From NCBI RefSeq assembly GCF_003627755.1, contig NZ_CP032694.1, positions 3,501-67,500 of the forward strand: a stretch of 64,000 nucleotides of DNA, read 5' to 3'. A program made the translations under genes and the position numbers. This document shows positions 56,464 through 64,000 of the stretch, in pieces. Numbering within the stretch: the first letter of the stretch is position 1; the number at the start of each line of letters is the position of its first letter. The notes under the pieces are model-generated. The model had not been told where the DNA came from and ran no database searches. It saw nothing but the letters and a program-made list of their open reading frames with translations. Origin of the DNA: Rhizobium jaguaris (GTDB taxonomy: Bacteria > Pseudomonadota > Alphaproteobacteria > Rhizobiales > Rhizobiaceae).

Positions 56464-58632
56464 ATGAGCCGCATTGAAAAGAACGGGCTTCAGATCGAAC
56501 CGGTGCTTTATGAGTTCCTCGTCAACGAGGCCCTGCCAGGCTCCGGCGTCGACCCGGATGCCTTCTTTGCCGGCTTCTCGGCAATCGTGCACGACCTTGC
56601 TTCGAAGAACCGCGATCTGCTCGCCAAACGCGACCGGATGCAGGCTGCCCTGGACGACTGGTACCGCAAGAACGGCGCGCCCGTGGACATGGCAGCTTAC
56701 GAAGCCTTCCTGCGTGAGATCGGCTATATCCTTCCCGAAGGTCCGGCCTTCTCCGTCTCGACCGCCAATGTCGACCCCGAGATCGCTTCCATCGCCGGCC
56801 CTCAGCTCGTCGTCCCCGTCATGAACGCCCGCTATGCGCTCAATGCTGCCAATGCACGCTGGGGCTCGCTCTATGATGCGCTCTACGGCACCGACGCGAT
56901 CCCCGAGACAGATGGCGCCGAAAAGGGCAGGGGCTACAATCCGAAGCGTGGCGAAAAGGTCATCGCCTGGGCGCGCGATCTCCTCGATACGGCTGCGCCA
57001 CTTGCCGGTGCAAGCTGGAAGGATGTCACCGGCTTCGCCGTCAAGAGCGGCGCGCTGGCGATTGAAACGAAGAAAGGCACCGTCGCTCTTGCCGACGGCA
57101 GGCATTTCGCCGGTTATCTGGGTACCGCTGGCGCTCCTTCGCATATCCTGCTTCAGAATAACGGCATTCACATCGAGATCGTCATCGACGCCGGTACCGA
57201 TATCGGCAAGGCCGATCCGGCTGGTATTTCCGACGTGCGCCTGGAATCGGCGATCACCACCATAATGGACTGCGAAGATTCGATCGCTGCCGTCGACGCC
57301 GAGGACAAGGCCGAAGTCTATCGCAATTGGCTCGGCCTGATGAAGGGCGACCTGGCGGAAGAAGTTTCCAAGGGCGGCAAGACATTCACCCGAAGCCTCA
57401 ATCCGGATGTGACCTACACGGCACCCGATGGGTCGAGCTTCGAGCTGCACTGCCGCTCGCTGATGCTGGTGCGCAATGTCGGGCACCTCATGACCAATCC
57501 GGCGATCCTCGACCGCGACGGCCACGAAGTGTCAGAGGGTATCATGGATGCCATGATCACCGGCTTGATCGCACTCTACGATATCGGTCCGAACGGCCGC
57601 CGCAAGAATTCCCGCGCCGGCTCCATGTATGTTGTCAAGCCGAAGATGCACGGGCCGGAGGAAGTGGCTTTTGCGGTCGAGATCTTCTCGCGCGTCGAAG
57701 ACGTGCTCGGTATGCCGCGCAACACCATCAAGATGGGCATCATGGACGAGGAGCGCCGCACCACGGTCAACCTCAAGGAGGCCATCCGCGCCGCCAGCGA
57801 GCGTGTCGTCTTCATCAATACCGGCTTCCTCGACCGCACCGGCGATGAGATCCATACCTCGATGGAAGCCGGTCCGATGATCCGCAAGGGCGACATGAAA
57901 CAGGCCGCCTGGATCGCGGCTTATGAAAACTGGAATGTCGATATCGGCTTGGAATGTGGCCTGTCCGGCCACGCCCAGATCGGCAAGGGCATGTGGGCCA
58001 TGCCGGACCTGATGGCGGCAATGCTGGAGCAGAAGATCGCGCATCCGAAGGCTGGCGCCAATACCGCCTGGGTGCCGTCGCCGACGGCCGCGACGCTGCA
58101 TGCGACCCATTATCACCGTGTCAACGTTGCCAGCGTCCAGCAGGCATTGAAGACCCGCCCCCGCGCCAAGCTTTCCGATATTCTCTCCGTCCCGATCGCC
58201 CCACGGCCGAACTGGACGCCGGAAGAAATCCAGCGCGAGATCGACAACAATTCCCAGGGCATCCTCGGCTATGTCGTTCGCTGGGTCGATCAGGGCGTCG
58301 GCTGCTCCAAGGTGCCCGACATCAATAATGTCGGGCTGATGGAGGATCGCGCCACGCTCCGCATCTCGGCCCAACACATGGCCAACTGGCTGCATCACAA
58401 AGTCATCAGCGAGGCGCAGATCGTTGAGACCATGAAGCGCATGGCCGCCGTCGTCGATGAGCAGAATGCCGGTGATCCCAACTATATCGCCATGGCAGGC
58501 AATTTCGATGGCTCGATCGCCTTCCAGGCGGCGCTTGATCTCGTGCTCAAGGGCCGCGAGCAGCCGAATGGCTACACCGAGCCGGTCCTTCACCGCCGCC
58601 GTATGGAGCTGAAGGCGAAGCTGGCTGGGTGA
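56464..58632 (+). CDS. glcB: Malate synthase G
   Basis: This enzyme condenses glyoxylate and acetyl-CoA to malate in glyoxylate/glycolate use. At 722 aa it is the large G isoform, not the ~530-aa A isoform. Signature segments are [18 protein letters not shown] near residue 265, [19 protein letters not shown] near 382 and [17 protein letters not shown] near 497. [17 protein letters not shown] lies near 640, where the catalytic Asp region lies in E. coli. ATG 56464 is preferred to GTG 56455 and ATG 56458 because AGGAG ends at 56455 and gives 8-bp spacing. A hairpin GGCCGT/ACGGCC lies just upstream. Isocitrate lyase is not in the window. Confidence 0.96.
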   Translation: MSRIEKNGLQIEPVLYEFLVNEALPGSGVDPDAFFAGFSAIVHDLASKNRDLLAKRDRMQAALDDWYRKNGAPVDMAAYEAFLREIGYILPEGPAFSVSTANVDPEIASIAGPQLVVPVMNARYALNAANARWGSLYDALYGTDAIPETDGAEKGRGYNPKRGEKVIAWARDLLDTAAPLAGASWKDVTGFAVKSGALAIETKKGTVALADGRHFAGYLGTAGAPSHILLQNNGIHIEIVIDAGTDIGKADPAGISDVRLESAITTIMDCEDSIAAVDAEDKAEVYRNWLGLMKGDLAEEVSKGGKTFTRSLNPDVTYTAPDGSSFELHCRSLMLVRNVGHLMTNPAILDRDGHEVSEGIMDAMITGLIALYDIGPNGRRKNSRAGSMYVVKPKMHGPEEVAFAVEIFSRVEDVLGMPRNTIKMGIMDEERRTTVNLKEAIRAASERVVFINTGFLDRTGDEIHTSMEAGPMIRKGDMKQAAWIAAYENWNVDIGLECGLSGHAQIGKGMWAMPDLMAAMLEQKIAHPKAGANTAWVPSPTAATLHATHYHRVNVASVQQALKTRPRAKLSDILSVPIAPRPNWTPEEIQREIDNNSQGILGYVVRWVDQGVGCSKVPDINNVGLMEDRATLRISAQHMANWLHHKVISEAQIVETMKRMAAVVDEQNAGDPNYIAMAGNFDGSIAFQAALDLVLKGREQPNGYTEPVLHRRRMELKAKLAG

Positions 58633-58677
58633 TGATCCGTTTGTGATGCTTTGCCGCGAAGGGCGATGCTTGGCAAG

Positions 58678-58820
58678 ATTCCCTCTCCCCTCGGGGAGAG
58701 GGCAGGGTGAGGGGGTGTCGCCTCGAGCGCGAAGTAATCTTGTTTTCAAGGAATTATTTCTTTGCCGTGCGTCCCCCTCATCCGCCCTTCGGGCACCTTC
58801 TCCCCGAGGGGAGAAGGGAT
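58678..58820. repeat. 143-bp inverted-repeat element after malate synthase G
   Basis: The left arm (58678-58715) and right arm (58771-58820) are inverted copies, each carrying a compact hairpin: CCCTCTCCCC/GGGGAGAGGG (58681-58702) and CCTTCTCCCC/GGGGAGAAGG (58796-58817). GGGTGAGGGGG and CCCCCTCATCC words lie inside. The same hairpin vocabulary occurs at 44117-44275, so they belong to one family. The centre is AT-rich and non-coding. Confidence 0.75.
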
Positions 58821-58851
58821 TTTCGGCAGCTTCAACTCCCATCCGCAAACG

Positions 58852-58885
58852 AAAAGGCCGCCGGACATCAATCCGGCGGCCTTTT
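58852..58885. terminator. Terminator after the L,D-transpeptidase gene
   Basis: A 14-bp perfect stem (AAAAGGCCGCCGGA/TCCGGCGGCCTTTT) with a 6-nt loop lies 22 bp past the minus-strand stop. It can also block read-through from the malate synthase side. Confidence 0.9.
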
Positions 58886-58907
58886 TGAATTCCAAATGCC
58901 AGAGCGA

Positions 58908-59582
58908 TTACTGGATTACGACGACCTTGGTGCTGTGACCCGGCAGAACGCGATTATAGAGATCGATGACGTCCTGGTTCATCAGGCGGATGCAGCCCGA
59001 GGAAGCGGCGGTGCCGATCGAGGCCCATTCCGGCGTGCCATGCAGGCGGAACAACGTATCCTGGCCCTTTTCATTGTAGAGATACATGGCGCGGGCGCCG
59101 AGCGGATTTTCAAGGCCCGGGTTCATGCCGTCATCGACATACTTGGCGATTTCCGGACGACGGACCGCCATTTCCTTCGGCGGATGCCAAGTCGGCCATT
59201 CCTGCTTCCAGGCGACATATGCCGTACCCGACCAGGCAAAGCCCTGCTTGCCGACGCCGATGCCGTAGCGCATGGCTTCGTTGTTGCCGAGAATGTAGTA
59301 GAGATGGCGCTCGCGTGTGTTCACGATGATCGTGCCCGCGGCTTCGTCAGACTTGTAAGAAACGATCTGGCGGCGGAACTGCGGCTTCACCTTCTGGATC
59401 GGGATCGCCGGCAGTTGGAAGCCGTTGTCGCTCGTGACGCCGTAATCATTATCGAACGTCTTGACGGTGTCGGAAGCGGAGTTGGCGGTAGCGGTCGGCG
59501 TGGCTGCGGCAGTGGTGGCATAGCCAGCCGTGACAAGCGTTGCGACAAGGCCGAGTGCGGTCATAGCATTGCGGATGCGCAT
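58908..59582 (-). CDS. L,D-transpeptidase (YkuD family)
   Basis: A periplasmic 224-aa enzyme that makes L,D-crosslinks in peptidoglycan or attaches proteins to it. The N-terminus (MRIRNAMTALGLVATLVTAG) is a signal peptide with cleavage near ATA/AAT around residue 26. The YkuD domain (about 80-224) starts TIIVNTRERHLYYI and ends in the catalytic signature HGTPEWASIGTAASSGCIRLMNQDV (His near 183, Cys near 199). No lipobox or LysM domain is seen. Rhizobia use L,D-transpeptidases heavily in polar growth, and this would be one of several. Its upstream 183-bp gap is AT-rich and probably holds the promoter. Confidence 0.93.
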   Translation of the reverse strand: MRIRNAMTALGLVATLVTAGYATTAAATPTATANSASDTVKTFDNDYGVTSDNGFQLPAIPIQKVKPQFRRQIVSYKSDEAAGTIIVNTRERHLYYILGNNEAMRYGIGVGKQGFAWSGTAYVAWKQEWPTWHPPKEMAVRRPEIAKYVDDGMNPGLENPLGARAMYLYNEKGQDTLFRLHGTPEWASIGTAASSGCIRLMNQDVIDLYNRVLPGHSTKVVVIQ

Positions 59583-59765
59583 GGAAGTCTCTTGGTGAGT
59601 TGTGACAGGGAATAGGGGATGGTTTTCACCATCTTTGACTATGGTTTATTTTCTATTAAATTTAGCTTTGCAAGCTGATGCGGTGCCACAAAAATAGCGC
59701 CGCCACGCAAATTAAAGGGACATGGTTTTTTTGCAACAACGCTTGTTCGGTCCCTGAGGCAATTC

Positions 59766-60254
59766 ATGACGATTTTGAGTGTTTACAATAATAATCCGTT
59801 AATAGACGGCCGCCAGTCGGAACGGGCGATGCTTGTACGCAGAGGTGTGCAATTATTACTGCACGAGATGCGCCACGCCGTCTTGCCGGAACTGCCGCTC
59901 TCCAGCGGCCGCCGCGCCGACCTCATCACCCTCTCCGAAAAAGGCGAGATCTGGATCATCGAGATCAAATCCTCGATCGAGGATTTCCGCGTCGACCGCA
60001 AATGGCCGGATTACCGCCTGCATTGCGATCGCCTGTTCTTCGCGACGCACAAGGACGTGCCACTCGATATCTTTCCGGAAGAGTGCGGGCTCTTCCTGTC
60101 GGACGGTTACGGCGCGCACATGATCCGTGAGGCGCCCGAACATCGCCTGCCGCCCGCCACGCGCAAGTCGGTGACGCTGAACTTCTCCCGCGCTGCGGCC
60201 CAGCGATTGATGCAGGCCGAATGGGCGACGGGTAAGTCTTTTTCGTCTGAATGA
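59766..60254 (+). CDS. mmcB: MmcB family DNA repair protein
   Basis: MmcB was described in Caulobacter as an SOS-linked factor that acts with translesion synthesis. The 162-aa product has a PD-(D/E)XK nuclease-like core: Asp in RRADLITLSEKG (near residue 50) and WIIEIKSSIEDFRVDRKWPDY with the Glu-x-Lys pair near 65. HCDRLFFATHKDVP follows. The gene is preceded by an AT-rich leader and converges on actR with a 3-bp gap. Nuclease activity is inferred from the motif; I do not see a LexA box by eye. Confidence 0.9.
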   Translation: MTILSVYNNNPLIDGRQSERAMLVRRGVQLLLHEMRHAVLPELPLSSGRRADLITLSEKGEIWIIEIKSSIEDFRVDRKWPDYRLHCDRLFFATHKDVPLDIFPEECGLFLSDGYGAHMIREAPEHRLPPATRKSVTLNFSRAAAQRLMQAEWATGKSFSSE

Positions 60255-60257
60255 AGT

Positions 60258-60848
60258 CTATTTCGGCGCGCGCTTGGCGAGAATGCGTTGCAGGGTGCGG
60301 CGATGCATGTTGAGGCGGCGGGCCGTCTCGGAAACGTTGCGCTCGCACATTTCATAGACGCGCTGGATGTGCTCCCAGCGCACCCGATCCGCCGACATCG
60401 GATTTTCAGGCACCTCGGCCTTTTCACCCGGCCGTTGCGTTAGCGCCGCATAGACGTCGTCGGCGTCCGCGGGCTTGGCGAGATAATCGAGTGCACCGAG
60501 CTTCACGGCGGTGACCGCGGTTGCGATATTGCCGTAGCCGGTCAGCACGACGATATGCGTATCGTCGCGCCGCTGCCTGATCGCTTCGATGACGTCGAGG
60601 CCGTTGCCGTCACCGAGGCGAAGGTCGACCACGGCATATTTCGGTGGATTGACCTTGGATTTGGCAACGCCTTCCGCCACCGACTCCGCCGTCTCGACCT
60701 CAAAACCGCGTGTCTCCATGGCCCGCGCCAGCCGGCGCAAAAAAGGTCCGTCGTCATCGACGATCAGCAGTGTCGCATCGGGGCCGATATGGTCCACCAC
60801 GTCTTTGGCCCCCGCTTGAGGGTCGGTGAGCTCTTTATCCGTCATCAT
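60258..60848 (-). CDS. actR: Response regulator ActR (RegA/PrrA type)
   Basis: ActR is the redox/acid-tolerance response regulator paired with ActS. The 196-aa product has a receiver domain with ATLLIVDDDGPFLRRLAR, the phosphorylated Asp in KYAVVDLRLGDGNG (near residue 73), the Thr/Gly switch VVLTGYGNIATAV and the Lys in DYLAKPADADD. The C-terminal Fis-type HTH is ERNVSETARRLNMHRRTLQRIL. That single HTH without an AAA+ domain is the RegA signature. ATG 60848 follows GGGA with 6-bp spacing; a TTG two codons earlier is in frame. It lies 70 bp after actS, same strand. Confidence 0.94.
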   Translation of the reverse strand: MMTDKELTDPQAGAKDVVDHIGPDATLLIVDDDGPFLRRLARAMETRGFEVETAESVAEGVAKSKVNPPKYAVVDLRLGDGNGLDVIEAIRQRRDDTHIVVLTGYGNIATAVTAVKLGALDYLAKPADADDVYAALTQRPGEKAEVPENPMSADRVRWEHIQRVYEMCERNVSETARRLNMHRRTLQRILAKRAPK

Positions 60849-60918
60849 GTTCAATCCCGGCGGCTGACCGCCTGCATGGTCCTATTGCCTTAACGACCGG
60901 TGTTTTAAGCCGTGAAAA

Positions 60919-62256
60919 TCATTTTGTCGAATTACTGTCTATCAACATTCGGGGCCATTCGATGCGGATGCGCGCGCCTGGCGTTTCCGGATCGCGATTG
61001 CCGAAGGTAAGCGCCGCACCCGATCGTTCCAGCAGGGTTTTTGCGATGAACAGGCCGAGCCCGAGGCCGCCGGCCGTGTCGTCACGCTGTCGTGTTGTGA
61101 CATAGGGCTCGCCGATCCGCGTCAAGATATCGGCGGAATAACCGTTGCCGTCATCCTCGATCACGATGGTCAGCGTATCGGGATCGTACTCGACCGTGAC
61201 GGTCACCTTCTTTCGGGCGTAGTCGACGGCGTTTTCGATGAGATTGCCGAGACCGTACATGATGCCGGCATTGCGGTTGAGCACCGGTTCGCCGGTCCGC
61301 GGGCTCTTTTCGATCAGCTCAAGCTTGATGCCGAATTCCCGGTGCGGGGCGATGATTTCCTCCATCATCGACGACAGCGTCAGCCGGCGCATATGCGCCT
61401 CATCCTCGGAGGAGAGTGTCGTCAGCCGCCTCAGGATATCGCGGCAGCGTTCGCTCTGGCTGCGCAGCAGCGCCACATCCTCGCGGAAGCGATCATCATG
61501 GCTGAGCTCGCGCTCCATCTCCTTGGCGACGACGCTGATCGTCGCCAGCGGCGTGCCGAGTTCGTGGGCGGCAGCGGCGGCGAGCCCATCGAGCTGCGAC
61601 AGATGTTTTTCGCGCTGCAGCACCAGTTCCGTCGCCGACAGCGCGTCGGCGAGCTGTGTCGCCTCCATGGAGACACGATAGGCATAGAAGGCGGCAAAGG
61701 CCATGGTCGAGGCGATCGAGCACCAGACGCCGAGCTGCATGACGCTGTGGACGTTGACCTGCGCGCCGCCGTACCAGGGCAGCGGAAAGGGCGAAAAGGC
61801 AAGCCCGGTGATGCAGATCATCGCCAGCACGATCAGCGTCATGCTGTAGCGGATCGGCTGCGAGGCGAAGGAGATGATGACCGGCACGCAGACCAGTGCC
61901 GAAAAAGGATTGGCAAGCCCACCGGTAATCAGAAGCAGCCCGCAGAGCTGCAGAAGATCGAGGCCGAGCAGCGCAAAGGCGGCCGGCGGCTCGAGACGAT
62001 GGGTCGGCGGATAGCGCAGCGTCAGGAAAAAATTGATCCAGGCAAGACACGCGATCAAGACGCCACAGGCTAAGAGCGGCATGGGAAATTTCAGCCAAAA
62101 GGCGACGATCATCACCGTCACCGTCTGACCGCCGACCGCAAGCCAGCGCAGACGCACCAGCGTCTGCAGCCTGAGCCGCCGGCTGGTGTGGTGTTCGTCC
62201 TGCGGCTTGGCGTCCGCATCCGGCATCCTGTCCAATCCTCTGAAGAACCTGGCCAT
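60919..62256 (-). CDS. actS: Sensor histidine kinase ActS (RegB/PrrB type)
   Basis: ActS is the redox-responsive membrane kinase for ActR. The 445-aa protein has about six transmembrane helices in its first 190 residues. The RegB quinone-site motif GGLANPF lies at residues 112-118. The H-box is AAAAAHELGTPLATISVV (His231), identical in form to RegB. The redox-active Cys of RegB is kept in SERCRDILRRL (Cys271). ATPase motifs are GLGNLIENAVDYA, EDDGNGYSADI and GGLGLGLFIAKTLLE. The start at 62256 lies 2 bp after the hrpB stop; ATG 62226 has a better ribosome site and is an alternative. Confidence 0.93.
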   Translation of the reverse strand: MARFFRGLDRMPDADAKPQDEHHTSRRLRLQTLVRLRWLAVGGQTVTVMIVAFWLKFPMPLLACGVLIACLAWINFFLTLRYPPTHRLEPPAAFALLGLDLLQLCGLLLITGGLANPFSALVCVPVIISFASQPIRYSMTLIVLAMICITGLAFSPFPLPWYGGAQVNVHSVMQLGVWCSIASTMAFAAFYAYRVSMEATQLADALSATELVLQREKHLSQLDGLAAAAAHELGTPLATISVVAKEMERELSHDDRFREDVALLRSQSERCRDILRRLTTLSSEDEAHMRRLTLSSMMEEIIAPHREFGIKLELIEKSPRTGEPVLNRNAGIMYGLGNLIENAVDYARKKVTVTVEYDPDTLTIVIEDDGNGYSADILTRIGEPYVTTRQRDDTAGGLGLGLFIAKTLLERSGAALTFGNRDPETPGARIRIEWPRMLIDSNSTK

Positions 62257-62258
62257 CC

Positions 62259-64000
62259 TCAGGTACCACGCGGCTTGGCTCTTGTCGTCGGCAAAGCATC
62301 CGCCGGATCCTCCGGCCAGGGGTGCCGGGGATAGCGTCCGCGCATATCGGCACGCACGTCTTTCCATGATCCCGCCCAGAAGCCGGGCAGATCGCGCGTC
62401 GTCTGAATTGGCCGATGCGCCGGCGACGTCAGCTCCAGTACCAGCGGCAACCGGCCGCCGCCGATCGCCGGATGCTGCTTCAGCCCGAAAAGTTCCTGAA
62501 CGCGGATCGTCAGCAGCGGTTCCTCGCCCTCATATTGGATCGGATGGCGCTGGCCGGTTGGCGCTTCGAAATGTGTCGGCGCCATCCGGCCGAGGTCGCG
62601 CTGAAGCTCATGCGGCACCAGCGACATCAGCCCGTTGGAGAGCCCGCCGGTGGAAATATCGGAGAGGCCGCGCGCGTCGGTCTGGAACGGTGTGAACCAT
62701 TCCTCGAGCCGCGACAGCAGGGCCTCGTCGCTCATATCGGGCCACGGCTCTCCGATCGTCCGATGCAGGAAGCCGATCCGTTCGCGCAATTGCGTCGCCT
62801 CCTTCGAAAAAGGCAGCACCCCGATCCCGAGCTCGCGAATGCCTTCGACCAGCGCTTTCGCCGCTTGTTCGCCGGACGGCCGCGGCAAGGGTGTTTCCTC
62901 GAAGACGATGGCGCCGAGCCGGGTGACGCGCCGCGCCCGCACCTGACGGCTGGCCTTGTCGAATAGGCTCTGGTCTTCCGTGCGAATTTCGCCCGGCAGA
63001 TGTTCTTCGACATCCGCACGCGAAATTTCCGCCGCCGCGAGGATACGGGCTTGGGCGGCCCGGCCGGTCAGATCGGCAATCACCAGCATCTGCGACCCGG
63101 ACAGGCGTTCCGTCTCCGGCAATTCCGCGCCGCGCCCGTTCGCCATGACGAAGCGGCCGCGCCCGCCGCGCTGCAGGGCGATGCGGTCGGGAAAAGCATG
63201 CAGTAGCAATGAGCCTGTCAATATCGGTACTCCCGCTGCCGCAGCCTTGCTCTCACCCGCTGCCGTCGCCAGCCTCGCAGCCAGCCGGCGCGACGCTTCA
63301 GCCCTTTCTCCCTTTTCCGTCTTGAACCGTCGGAGGCGCTCTTCCAGATCGATGCTCTGCCCGCCCAGTCCCTGTTCCGTCAGCAATACGGCGAGCATCG
63401 CCGCCTCTCGCGCCTGGCCGAATTCCGCCGCCGAGATCACCATCGCAGAGAGCCGCGGCGGCAAGGCCAGATCGCGCATCAGCCGCCCGCGTACGGTCAG
63501 TCCGTTTTCGGCGTCCAACGCCCCCAATTGCCGCAATAGCGCGCGCGCTTCGGCGAGCGTCGTTGCCGGAGGCTGATCGACAAAGGCAAGTGTGGCTGGG
63601 TCCTGCACCCCCCAATGGGCAAGGTCAAGGGCCAGGCCGGAAAGATCGCTGGACAGGATCTGCGGTGGCGTGAAGGCCGGTAGCGCCGCCGTCTGGCCGG
63701 GATGCCACAGCCGGATCGCGATGCCGGGCTCCGTTCGTCCCGCACGGCCGGCGCGCTGGTCGGCGGAAGCGCGCGATACGCGCACCGTTTCCAGCCGGGT
63801 GATGCCGGTCGACGCCTCGAAGACGGGCAGCCGCTGTAGGCCGCTGTCGATGACGATGCACACGCCGTCGATAGTGATCGACGTCTCGGCGATCGACGTC
63901 GCCAACACGATTTTGCGCGTGCCCTTGGGCGCCGGGCGGATCGCCGCGTCCTGTTCCTTCTGGCCGAGATTGCCGTAAAGTGGCGCGATCACGGTTTCCG
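62259..64000 (-). CDS. hrpB: ATP-dependent helicase HrpB, C-terminal part (5' end outside window)
   Basis: HrpB is a DExH-box helicase of the DEAH/HrpA family with unclear bacterial role. The frame runs off the right edge, leaving about 580 residues. The visible part starts in the second RecA domain: APLYGNLGQKEQD, KIVLATSIAETSITIDG (motif V) and SADQRAGRAGRTEPG (motif VI). The helicase-associated domain and the HrpB-specific C-terminal region follow, with RHPIQYEGEEPLLTIRVQELFG and the ending WPEDPADALPTTRAKPR. The DEAH box and N-terminal RecA domain lie beyond the window. It abuts actS by 2 bp. Confidence 0.95.
   Translation of the reverse strand, partial: ETVIAPLYGNLGQKEQDAAIRPAPKGTRKIVLATSIAETSITIDGVCIVIDSGLQRLPVFEASTGITRLETVRVSRASADQRAGRAGRTEPGIAIRLWHPGQTAALPAFTPPQILSSDLSGLALDLAHWGVQDPATLAFVDQPPATTLAEARALLRQLGALDAENGLTVRGRLMRDLALPPRLSAMVISAAEFGQAREAAMLAVLLTEQGLGGQSIDLEERLRRFKTEKGERAEASRRLAARLATAAGESKAAAAGVPILTGSLLLHAFPDRIALQRGGRGRFVMANGRGAELPETERLSGSQMLVIADLTGRAAQARILAAAEISRADVEEHLPGEIRTEDQSLFDKASRQVRARRVTRLGAIVFEETPLPRPSGEQAAKALVEGIRELGIGVLPFSKEATQLRERIGFLHRTIGEPWPDMSDEALLSRLEEWFTPFQTDARGLSDISTGGLSNGLMSLVPHELQRDLGRMAPTHFEAPTGQRHPIQYEGEEPLLTIRVQELFGLKQHPAIGGGRLPLVLELTSPAHRPIQTTRDLPGFWAGSWKDVRADMRGRYPRHPWPEDPADALPTTRAKPRGT

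Noticed and set aside
56104..57525. A 473-codon minus-strand open frame spanning the HyuA-like and malate synthase genes
   Set aside because: It bridges two separate, well-supported genes and would cover the intergenic ribosome site of malate synthase.

Overview
The window is chromosomal DNA of an alphaproteobacterium of the Rhizobiaceae, most likely Rhizobium or a close relative (Agrobacterium/Sinorhizobium type). This rests on gene content and synteny: dnaQ-secB-fxsA-timA-mltA-smr-gyrB, hisB-hisH-hisA-hisF-hisE-coaA next to hslVU, chvI-chvG-hprK-EIIA-HPr-ahcY-divL beside pckA, and actS/actR. CTATAT-type -10 boxes and several palindromic intergenic repeats of rhizobial type agree with it. 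The DNA is GC-rich and gene-dense, and both ends cut through genes (dnaQ on the left, hrpB on the right). No rRNA, tRNA, CRISPR array, insertion sequence or prophage was seen.

Layout. 1-7.4 kb: 3' part of dnaQ, convergent secB and fxsA, then a tightly overlapping plus-strand run timA-mltA-smr-xre, then gyrB. 7.4-15 kb: mixed metabolic genes (nitroreductase, DUF2218, glutathionyl-hydroquinone reductase, PLP decarboxylase, FAH-family hydrolase, intracellular PHA depolymerase, DUF2852, YgjP-like metalloprotease). 15-18.1 kb: an accessory-looking segment with a divergent HxlR regulator/SDR pair and a Na/Pi cotransporter. 18.3-23.5 kb: trpF-trpB-trpA-accD-folC. 23.5-41.4 kb: a long minus-strand block, read from its upstream end as chvI, chvG, hprK, EIIA-Man, HPr, ahcY, divL, a tsaE-amgK fusion, murU, addB, addA, trxA. 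41.7-44.9 kb: pckA, arfB, alkB, with several repeats between them. 44.9-49.6 kb: hisB-DUF2628-hisH-hisA-hisF-hisE-coaA. 49.8-58.6 kb: hslV, hslU, a DUF1402 gene, a cytochrome P450, a hydantoinase A-like gene and malate synthase G. 58.9-64 kb: an L,D-transpeptidase, mmcB, actR, actS and the 3' part of hrpB.

How the genes fit together. An incomplete regulatory phosphotransferase branch (HprK, HPr, EIIA-Man, no permease) lies directly behind the ChvG/ChvI two-component system and next to pckA, which links envelope sensing to carbon metabolism. DivL, a pseudokinase whose phospho-acceptor His is a Tyr, sits beside ahcY. Beside it are a TsaE-AmgK fusion and MurU, the two enzymes that recycle MurNAc to UDP-MurNAc. 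MltA, an L,D-transpeptidase and the DUF1402 protein add more peptidoglycan-related functions. I read the DUF1402 protein as having a lytic-transglycosylase-like motif set.

I see no wholly new multi-gene system. The best leads are the GH23-like motifs in DUF1402, the signal-less MltA, the TsaE-AmgK/MurU arrangement, the palindromic operator before ahcY, and a 159-bp MITE-like element with 24-bp imperfect terminal inverted repeats.
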